DNA from: Actinoplanes liguriensis
GTDB taxonomy: Bacteria; Actinomycetota; Actinomycetes; Mycobacteriales; Micromonosporaceae
Assembly: GCA_000715855.1 (NCBI GenBank)
Contig: KL571337.1
Coordinates: forward strand, 1-7,258
Direction: 5' to 3'
DNA: 7,258 bases
The notes under the pieces were generated by a model, which was not told where the DNA came from, made no database searches, and saw only the letters and a program-made list of their open reading frames with translations. The translations under genes and the position numbers were made by a program. Position 1 is the stretch's first letter; every line of letters begins with the position of its first letter. Shown here one piece after another: positions 1-4,816 of this stretch.

Positions 1-16
1 TGTGTATAAGAGACAG
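1..16 (+). other. Residual Tn5/Nextera mosaic-end adapter at window edge
   Basis: The first 16 bases, TGTGTATAAGAGACAG, equal the last 16 of the 19-base Tn5 hyperactive mosaic end used in tagmentation libraries. Genomic sequence appears to begin at 17. In the minus frame this stretch would be read as part of the permease, which is spurious. It is almost certainly untrimmed adapter at a contig end rather than host DNA. Confidence 0.93.
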
Positions 17-61
17 GCCGGGGTGCGACCGGACCTGCGACCAGGCCAGCGTGAAGATCAT
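1..61 (-). CDS. FtsX/MacB-like ABC transporter permease, N-terminal fragment
   Basis: An ATG at 61-59 overlaps the TGA of the ATPase gene (60-58) as ATGA, the junction expected for a translationally coupled ATPase-permease pair. Only about 15 genomic codons are present ([15 protein letters not shown]) before the adapter bases at 16-1. The peptide resembles the short cytoplasmic N-terminus with basic residues that precedes the first membrane segment in FtsX/MacB-family permeases. The family call rests mainly on position, since MacB-type ATPases are normally followed by such a permease. The gene is truncated by the window and contig edge, so no transmembrane segment or extracytoplasmic domain can be seen. 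Confidence 0.6.
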   Translation of the reverse strand, partial: MIFTLAWSQVRSHPGLSLIH

Positions 62-854
62 GACGTCACCGTCACCGACGCCATGACCGACATGATCGAC
101 TCCAGTGTGGGCGCTCGGAGCTCGTCCCAGAGCCGCCCGTCGGCCATGATCAAGACCCGATCGGCGTACGTCGCGGCGGCAGCGTCATGCGTCACCATGA
201 TGATCGTCTGGCTGGCCTGCCGGGCGGCGTTCTGCAGCCCGGCGAGCAGCGCCCGGCCGGTGGCGATGTCCAGCGCGCCGGTCGGCTCGTCGGCGAACAC
301 CACCGACGGCTCGGTGACCAGGGCGCGCCGGTCGGCTCGTCGGCGAACACCACCGACGGCTCGGTGAGCAGCGCGCGTGCCACCGCGACCCGCTGCTGCT
401 GGCCACCGGAGAGCTGATTGGGCTCGTGGTCGGCCCGGTCCGCCAGACCGACCACGTCGAGCGCGAACATCGCCCGGCGCCGGCGCTCGGCGCCCCGCAT
501 CCCCGAGTACGCCAGCGGCAGCTCGACGTTGGCCACCGCCGACGTACGCGGAATGAGGTTGAACGACTGGAACACGAACCCGATCAGCCTGTTCCGCACG
601 AGCGCGAGCTGGCTGTCGGTGAGCGCGCTGACGTCCACCCCGTCCAGCAGGTAACGCCCGGTGGTGGGGGTGTCCAGACAGCCGAGGATGTTCATCAGGG
701 TGGACTTGCCGGACCCGGACGATCCCATGATCGCCACGTAGTCGCCGCGATCGACCTGCAGCGTCACACCGTCGAGGGCGTGCACCGTGGTCTCGCCCGT
801 GCCGTACAGCTTGCGCACGTCACGGACGTCGAGGACCGGCCGGGTCGCCGCCAT
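58..854 (-). CDS. MacB/LolD-type ABC transporter ATPase, frameshifted by a 50-bp duplication
   Basis: This cytoplasmic ATPase subunit would energise the exporter formed with the neighbouring permease and adaptors. Start is ATG 854, 3 bp after the adaptor stop. Visible motifs are Walker [10 protein letters not shown] (residues 44-52), Q-loop Gln96 in FQSFN, signature LSGGQ (148-152) and Walker B VVFADE (168-173). The short basic linker and FQSFNL segment are typical of the MacB/LolD/FtsE group. After residue 177 an imperfect 50-bp duplication shifts the frame. As written, the product leaves the family and stops at 192, after 220 residues. The missing part (D-loop ALD, H-loop MVTHD and the C-terminus ending SVTVTS) continues in another frame to the TGA at 60-58. 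Deleting 50 bp gives exactly 248 residues, normal for the family. Substrate is unknown. The frameshift may be an assembly error. Confidence 0.9.
273..372. repeat. Imperfect 50-bp tandem duplication in the ATPase gene
   Basis: Bases 273-317 and 323-367 are identical (45 nt) at an offset of 50. Within the rest of the unit, 318/368 (C versus G) and 322/372 (G versus C) differ. On the coding strand one copy reads RALVTEP and the other RALLTEP, both followed by [11 protein letters not shown]. The repeat therefore covers the Walker B region twice. Because 50 is not a multiple of 3, it breaks the reading frame. Confidence 0.93.
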
Positions 855-857
855 GGC

Positions 858-2033
858 TCAGCGACCGCCGGGCGGGGCGCCGCCACCGCCGGTGAAACCG
901 CCGCCCCCGGTCCCGAAGCCGGTGCCGGTGCGGGTGCCGCTGTTGCTGGTCGTGGTGCTGCTGGTCGGGACGACCACCCTCTCCCCCGCGGTCAGGCCGG
1001 AGGTGATCTGGTAGGCGTCGTCGCCCTGGAGGCCGACCTCGACCTGCCGGACCTCCTGTGTCCCGGTGCTGGTCAGCACGGTGACGGTGGAGCGGCGCCC
1101 GGTCGCGGTGACCGCCGCCGAGTTGACCTTCACGGCGTTGTCGACGCTGCCGGTGACCACGGCGACGCTGACGGTCTGGCCGGGTTTCGTGCCGTCCGGC
1201 GGATCGGGGAGGCTGATCGTCACGCCGTAGGTCACCACGCTGTTGCTGGTCGTCGCGGTCGGGTCGACGGCCACCACCTTGCCGGTGGTCTCCGCGTTCT
1301 CCAGCGCGTTCCAGGTGATCGTGGCGGACTGCCCGGTCTTGAGGGCGGTGGTGTCGGACTCGGAGAAGGCCGCGGTGATCTGCACCCGGCTCAGGTCGGC
1401 GATGTCGATGAAGCCGCTCGACGAGGTGTTCGACGAGGAGGCGCCGCTGCCGCCCGTGCCGGCGGAGGAACCGGACGACGACGAGGAGGAGCCGGAGGAC
1501 GAGCCGCCCAGCGAGCCGTTGACCGCGGTGACCGTGCCGGCCATCGGAGCCTTCAGCTTGGTGCCGGCCACCTCGGCCGCGGCGTCGTCGACGGCCAGCT
1601 CGGCTGAGGTGACCGCGTTCTCCGCGGTGGTGGTGTCGGTGCCGGCGTCCTGCGCCCGGTCCAGCGAGTCGTTCGCGGCGTCCAGGTTCGCGTTGGCCAG
1701 ATCCAGGTCGCGTTGCGCGTCGGTAGCGTCGACCTGGGCCAGCAGCTGGCCCTTGGTCACCTTGTCACCGACCTTGACCTTGATGCTGGTGACCGTGCCG
1801 GAGGTGGTGAAGGTCGCCGCGGCGGTGGACGCGCTCTCGACGGTGCCGTCCGCGCTGACGGTCTTGGTGACCGTGCCCTGCGAGACGGTGACAGTGCGGA
1901 CGTCGGTGGCTTTCGCCTCGTTGCCGGAGGAGGTGCTCCGGATCAGATTGACGCCCCAGATCGCGGCGCCGACGATCAGTAGGGCCAGCAGGGCGTTGAT
2001 AGCCGTGCTCGGCGTGCGAAGGGCTTTCACCAT
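858..2033 (-). CDS. Membrane-fusion / periplasmic adaptor subunit of ABC exporter (first upstream of ATPase)
   Basis: A 391-residue HlyD/MacA/YknX-like adaptor that would link the ABC permease to substrate on the outer face of the membrane. Start is ATG 2033. It has a short cytoplasmic head with K3 and R6, a membrane anchor at about 12-30, and a lipoyl half-motif at about 79-102 (GTVTSIKVKVGDKVTKGQ). A short alpha-helical hairpin rich in Asp, Ala and Asn spans about 103-155, and the second lipoyl half is at 160-176 (LKAPMAGTVTAVNGSLG). A Ser/Gly-rich insert follows (177-207), then beta-barrel and membrane-proximal domains (208-356) and a Gly/Pro-rich tail (about 368-391). The hairpin is much shorter than in Gram-negative MacA, consistent with no outer-membrane partner. 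It sits between a second adaptor (54 bp upstream) and the ATPase (3 bp downstream), so all are probably one transcript. Confidence 0.9.
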   Translation of the reverse strand: MVKALRTPSTAINALLALLIVGAAIWGVNLIRSTSSGNEAKATDVRTVTVSQGTVTKTVSADGTVESASTAAATFTTSGTVTSIKVKVGDKVTKGQLLAQVDATDAQRDLDLANANLDAANDSLDRAQDAGTDTTTAENAVTSAELAVDDAAAEVAGTKLKAPMAGTVTAVNGSLGGSSSGSSSSSSGSSAGTGGSGASSSNTSSSGFIDIADLSRVQITAAFSESDTTALKTGQSATITWNALENAETTGKVVAVDPTATTSNSVVTYGVTISLPDPPDGTKPGQTVSVAVVTGSVDNAVKVNSAAVTATGRRSTVTVLTSTGTQEVRQVEVGLQGDDAYQITSGLTAGERVVVPTSSTTTSNSGTRTGTGFGTGGGGFTGGGGAPPGGR

Positions 2034-2087
2034 CCCATCATGTCCGGTGCGACCGGTTCGTGGTGGGGTGTTCGGCGGTATTCCCGA

Positions 2088-3227
2088 TCACCAAGAACGT
2101 ACGACCTGGTCCCCGGCCGCGAGCCCGTCGGTCACCTGCGTGTACTGGTCGCCGCGCAGCCCCACGGTGACCGTCCGGCGGGAGCTGGCGGACCCGTTGC
2201 GGAGCAGGACGGTGCCGGAGCCACCGGAGATGTCGTGCACCGCCGTGGACGGCACGCGCAGCACGTCGGTGGCGCTGCCGACCCGAACCTTGACCTGCGC
2301 GGACTGCCCGACGAGCAGGTCGCTGGGCGGGGACGCGAAGGAGAGCACCACGCCGTAGCGGACCAGGGTCCCGTCCGAGGTGCCGATCGGGTCGGCCTGC
2401 ACCACCGTGCCGGTCAGCGCGTCGTCGTGGTCGGCGAGCGTGATCGTGCCGGTCTGGCCGACCTTGAGCGAGCCGGCGTCGGCCTCCGGGAAATCCGCCT
2501 CGACCTGCATGTCGTACGTGTCGGCCAGGGTCAGGAACGTCTTGCCGCTGCTCACGGTGTCACCGACGCTGCCGGAGACGGAGACGACGGTGCCGGCGAT
2601 CGGGGCGGTGATGACGGTGCCGGTCAGCGCCGCCCTGGCCTTGGCGACGGCCTGCTCCGCCTTGTTGACCGCCTGCCGGGCGTTGAGGATCGCGTCGTTG
2701 CCGGTGTCCGGGTAGCCACGGGTGGTGCAGGCGGCCGCGGCGACCTGCGGTTCCGGGCTGATCCCGGTCAGGTGTCCCCGGGCCGTGGTGGCGGTGGCGC
2801 AGGCGGTCGCCGACGCGGTGACCGCGGCGGCCTGGTCCTCGGCGTCGTCCAGCCGGTCCTGCGCGTCGCTCAGCTGGGCCTCGGCGTCGTCCACGTCGTC
2901 GGCCGCGTCGGTGTCGTCGACGGTGGCGAGGGTCTGCGCGGCCTTGACCTTGGTGCCGGGCCGCACCTTGATCGCCTCGACGGTCCCGTTGACCGCGAAC
3001 GACAACTCCCGGGTGGTGGCCGGCTCGACCGTGCCGGTGGTGGCGACGTCCAGGGTGACCTCGCCCTTCGCCACGTCGACCGCGATGATCGTGGCGGAGT
3101 GCTCACCGGACGAGCGGTTGTGCAGCACGCCGAGGGCCACGCCGACGACGACACCGACCGCGACAATTACGGCGCCTGTCCACCGAATGCGTCGTTTAGC
3201 CCGGATTTGCCCCGACACGTTGCTCAT
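2088..3227 (-). CDS. Membrane-fusion / periplasmic adaptor subunit of ABC exporter (first gene of operon)
   Basis: A second HlyD/MacA-type adaptor, 379 residues from ATG 3227. An upstream in-frame start at 3281 would add 18 residues without family character and run through the promoter region, so it was not chosen. Basic residues KRRIR (11-15) precede a membrane anchor at about 17-35. The first lipoyl half is about 79-103 (NGTVEAIKVRPGTKVKAAQ), followed by an acidic alpha-hairpin (about 104-200). Within the hairpin lies a segment bracketed by Cys142 and Cys167. The second lipoyl half is about 206-233 (ITAPIAGTVVSVSGSVGD), then beta-barrel and membrane-proximal domains to the end. It is clearly homologous to the next adaptor but lacks that protein's Ser/Gly insert and glycine tail. 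It is the promoter-proximal gene of the exporter operon and diverges from the lipoprotein gene. Substrate is unknown. Confidence 0.88.
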   Translation of the reverse strand: MSNVSGQIRAKRRIRWTGAVIVAVGVVVGVALGVLHNRSSGEHSATIIAVDVAKGEVTLDVATTGTVEPATTRELSFAVNGTVEAIKVRPGTKVKAAQTLATVDDTDAADDVDDAEAQLSDAQDRLDDAEDQAAAVTASATACATATTARGHLTGISPEPQVAAAACTTRGYPDTGNDAILNARQAVNKAEQAVAKARAALTGTVITAPIAGTVVSVSGSVGDTVSSGKTFLTLADTYDMQVEADFPEADAGSLKVGQTGTITLADHDDALTGTVVQADPIGTSDGTLVRYGVVLSFASPPSDLLVGQSAQVKVRVGSATDVLRVPSTAVHDISGGSGTVLLRNGSASSRRTVTVGLRGDQYTQVTDGLAAGDQVVRSW

Positions 3228-3283
3228 ATTCGTAGATTGTGGCTGTTCAGGTACGCGAACGGACGAGAATTCGGGGAGCACTC
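3228..3283. promoter_or_regulatory. Divergent promoter region between exporter operon and lipoprotein gene
   Basis: These 56 bp separate the adaptor start (3227, minus) from the lipoprotein start (3284, plus) and are clearly AT-richer at 3226-3240 than their surroundings. On the plus strand TAGATT (3233-3238) fits the actinobacterial -10 form TANNNT. It would place transcription about 39 nt ahead of the TTG start. On the minus strand CAATCT (3239-3234) lies 6 nt before the adaptor ATG and could be the -10 of a leaderless transcript. No good -35 was seen for either. Confidence 0.4.
3273..3278 (+). promoter_or_regulatory. Ribosome binding site deciding the TTG start of the lipoprotein
   Basis: GGGGAG lies 5 nt ahead of TTG 3284 and supports that start over the upstream in-frame GTG at 3239. 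The GTG has no Shine-Dalgarno sequence and would add 15 residues ahead of the signal peptide. Confidence 0.6.
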
Positions 3284-3643
3284 TTGCTCAGCACGCGCCT
3301 TCGCCGCAGCATGGTCGCCCTGACCACAGTCCTCCTGATCGCCGCGTGCGACAGCTCCTCCGACGACACGACGCCCGCGGACACCGGAACCTCCCCGTCG
3401 GCCTGCCCGCCCGGCAGCGGCCCCTCCGATGGTCCCGGCGGGGACTGCGGTGGCGCGCCGCCCTCCGGCGCCGGTGGCGGCTACGGGAGCGACCAGCTCG
3501 AACCGGACGAGGAGCCGACCGGGTTCACCCCGCGCGGCACCGACCTGGACGGCGCCGGAGTGATGGGCGCCCCCGGCGACGTGCTGCCCCCGAGCCCCTC
3601 CGGCGAGGCGGTCGCGCCGGCCGGCTTCCTCCCCGGCAGGTAA
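3284..3643 (+). CDS. Small putative lipoprotein, Pro/Gly/Asp-rich
   Basis: 119 residues from TTG 3284. The N-terminus has a basic head (R5, R7, R8), a hydrophobic core VALTTVLL and the lipobox IAAC with Cys22, so it should be a lipoprotein anchored on the outer face of the membrane. The mature part (about 98 residues) is low-complexity. It runs from a Ser/Asp/Thr linker (23-40) into Pro/Gly-rich sequence with two further cysteines (41, 55) and an acidic patch QLEPDEEP (71-78). It has no recognisable catalytic domain and looks intrinsically disordered. It is followed after 8 bp by the histidine-kinase-like gene, so the two are probably co-transcribed. A role as an envelope-side partner of that signalling protein is possible, but nothing in the sequence proves it. 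I do not recognise a named family. Confidence 0.75.
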   Translation: MLSTRLRRSMVALTTVLLIAACDSSSDDTTPADTGTSPSACPPGSGPSDGPGGDCGGAPPSGAGGGYGSDQLEPDEEPTGFTPRGTDLDGAGVMGAPGDVLPPSPSGEAVAPAGFLPGR

Positions 3644-3651
3644 CAAGCGCA

Positions 3652-4383
3652 GTGAGCGACGACCAGGGAACGCCGGCCGGAAGCGTCGAGGCGCAGATCA
3701 GAGATGTGGATAAGAGACAGGCGCAGACGCGACGGCGGCTGCGCCGGCACAACCGGGCCCTCGCCGAGCTGGCCGCCACCAAGACCGAGCTGGTCAGTGC
3801 CCTGCTGCACGAGCTGCGCACACCGCTGACCGCCGCCCTCGGCATGCTCGACATGCTGCCCGCGCACACCGGCGACCCGCTGCTCGACGAGGCGCTGCCG
3901 CTGATCGCGCGCAACCTGCGCCGGATCGAGCGCTGCACCGTCGAGATCGCCACGATCAGCGGGATCGAGAGCGGCACGATCCCGCTGAACCGGACCGAGT
4001 TCGACCTGCCGGAGATGCTGCGCGAGGTGGCCGGGACGGCCGGGGCCGACTGCGCCACCACCCCGGCGACCGGGCTGCTTCTCGCCGACCGGGAACGGTT
4101 GCGCGAGGTCGTCCTCCGGCTGCTGGCCGCGGTACGGGCGTTGAGCGGCACCGCCGAGATCGAGGCCGAGCAGGTGGACGATCAGTGGCGGGTGTCCTTC
4201 CCGCTCCCCGATGAGCAGGCCACCGATCGGCTCTTCACCTCGGCCGGCACGGGCGGGAACGCGATGGCGCTGATCCTGGCGCGGGCCGTGGTGGGACGGC
4301 ACGGCGGGAGTGTCGGGGTGCACAGTGCGGGCGGAAACGCGTACCTGAGAGTGATCTTGCCGCTCAGAGGTGCCGCGCAGTGA
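3652..4383 (+). CDS. Soluble histidine-kinase-like protein with degenerate ATP-binding domain
   Basis: 243 residues from GTG 3652, with no membrane segment. A charged helix (about 18-45) leads into a DHp domain with H-box [11 protein letters not shown], so His53 should accept phosphate. The C-terminal part (about 140-240) still shows the HATPase outline ([16 protein letters not shown], then [16 protein letters not shown] and HGGSV). The two N-box asparagines are replaced (R156, A160), and the DxGxG G1 box is absent, with [11 protein letters not shown] in its place. The G2-like glycines partly remain. Such a protein may not bind ATP normally. It could act as a phosphatase, phosphotransfer dimer or scaffold. 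The upstream Shine-Dalgarno is weak. An 18/19 match to the Tn5 mosaic end lies at codons 17-23, and the residues [10 protein letters not shown] may be artefactual. It follows the lipoprotein gene by 8 bp and overlaps the convergent response regulator by 20 bp. Confidence 0.82.
   Translation: MSDDQGTPAGSVEAQIRDVDKRQAQTRRRLRRHNRALAELAATKTELVSALLHELRTPLTAALGMLDMLPAHTGDPLLDEALPLIARNLRRIERCTVEIATISGIESGTIPLNRTEFDLPEMLREVAGTAGADCATTPATGLLLADRERLREVVLRLLAAVRALSGTAEIEAEQVDDQWRVSFPLPDEQATDRLFTSAGTGGNAMALILARAVVGRHGGSVGVHSAGGNAYLRVILPLRGAAQ
3702..3720 (+). other. Internal near-perfect Tn5/Nextera mosaic-end sequence
   Basis: AGATGTGGATAAGAGACAG matches the 19-base mosaic end AGATGTGTATAAGAGACAG at 18 positions (mismatch at 3709). 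It is AT-rich and brings two AGA codons and an AAG into a gene that otherwise uses GC-rich codons. The flanks do not match the rest of either standard Nextera adapter. It is best read as a library or assembly artefact, or a chimeric join. Confidence 0.85.
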
Positions 4384-4735
4384 GCGCCTCGACCCGGGCG
4401 AGCAGGTCCTGCGCGGTGAACGGCTTGACCAGGTAGTCGTCAGCGCCGGCGTCGAAGCCGGAGGCCACGTCGAGCCACTGGCCGCGCCCGGTGAGCAGGA
4501 TGATCGGGATGTCCGCGGTCTCCGCGTCGTCGCGCAGCGCCCGGCACACCTCGAGACCGGTCATGTCCGGCATGGTGACGTCCAGGACGGCGATGTCCGG
4601 CACGTGCTCGTGGGCGGCGCGCAGCCCGTCACGCCCGTTCCGGCACGTGTCGACGTCGAGCCCGCCGGAGCGCAGCACCGTCTCGACGATCTCCAGCACG
4701 GTGGGATCGTCATCCACGACCAGAACCGATGTCAC
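4364..4735 (-). CDS. Stand-alone receiver-domain response regulator (CheY/Spo0F-like)
   Basis: 123 residues from GTG 4735. An in-frame GTG at 4783 would add 16 residues that read like promoter DNA, including a rare AGA codon, so the shorter start that begins [11 protein letters not shown] is preferred. It is a complete receiver: acidic pocket D9/D10, phospho-acceptor D52 in LDVTMP, switch Thr82 in LLTGR, and K104 in LVKPF. The sequence ends about where the receiver fold ends, so there is no output domain. It should act by phosphotransfer or protein contact rather than DNA binding. The gene diverges from the hybrid kinase (81-bp gap) and converges on the kinase-like gene with a 20-bp overlap of the 3' ends. 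It is a natural candidate for the terminal acceptor of the hybrid kinase's Hpt domain, which is an inference from position. Confidence 0.93.
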   Translation of the reverse strand: MTSVLVVDDDPTVLEIVETVLRSGGLDVDTCRNGRDGLRAAHEHVPDIAVLDVTMPDMTGLEVCRALRDDAETADIPIILLTGRGQWLDVASGFDAGADDYLVKPFTAQDLLARVEALTARHL

Positions 4736-4742
4736 ACCTTGC

Positions 4743-4748
4743 AGCGTA
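4743..4748 (-). promoter_or_regulatory. Putative -10 element for leaderless transcription of the response regulator
   Basis: On the minus strand TACGCT fits TANNNT and is followed by 7 nt (GCAAGGT) and then GTG 4735, so transcription would begin at or next to the start codon. This supports the shorter start. The AAGG just before the GTG is too close to serve as a normal ribosome binding site. No clear -35 was seen. Confidence 0.45.
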
Positions 4749-4803
4749 CTGACGAGCCCCGGCGATCTGATCCGGAACGCCACGGCGGCCCCCGGCGCCT
4801 ACC

Positions 4804-4809
4804 TAGAGT
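4804..4809 (+). promoter_or_regulatory. Putative -10 element for leaderless transcription of the hybrid kinase
   Basis: TAGAGT (TANNNT type) is followed by exactly 7 nt (GACTCCC) and then ATG 4817, the classic spacing for a leaderless actinobacterial mRNA. No Shine-Dalgarno precedes the ATG. No convincing -35 was found. Confidence 0.5.
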
Positions 4810-4816
4810 GACTCCC

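Noticed and set aside
426..1607. Long plus-strand open frame opposite the ATPase and first adaptor
   Set aside because: Its translation is Gly/Arg/His/Asp-rich with no domain and no ribosome binding site. It is the usual open antisense frame in GC-rich DNA, and the minus strand encodes clear protein families.
2044..2056. Small inverted repeat CCGGT-GCG-ACCGG between the two adaptors
   Set aside because: A 5-bp stem with a 3-nt loop and no T-run is too weak to call a terminator or operator in GC-rich DNA.
2040..3323. Long plus-strand open frame opposite the second adaptor
   Set aside because: It has low-complexity GC-driven composition and is antisense to a recognisable adaptor.
2722..3651. 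Upstream in-frame extension of the kinase-like gene
   Set aside because: The extra sequence is antisense to the adaptor and out of frame with the lipoprotein, with no family resemblance. GTG 3652 directly after the lipoprotein is the sensible start.
3702..3720. A genuine transposon end or insertion sequence
   Set aside because: There is no transposase gene, no second inverted end and no host-like IS sequence nearby. The match is to the synthetic mosaic end, which does not occur in natural Tn5.
3481..4323. Minus-strand open frame containing the peptide LSLIHIS
   Set aside because: The peptide is the translated adapter, and the rest is antisense to the lipoprotein and kinase-like gene.
4370..4816. 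Upstream in-frame extension of the hybrid kinase
   Set aside because: It is antisense to the response regulator and has no family resemblance. ATG 4817 precedes a proper first membrane segment and follows a leaderless-type -10.
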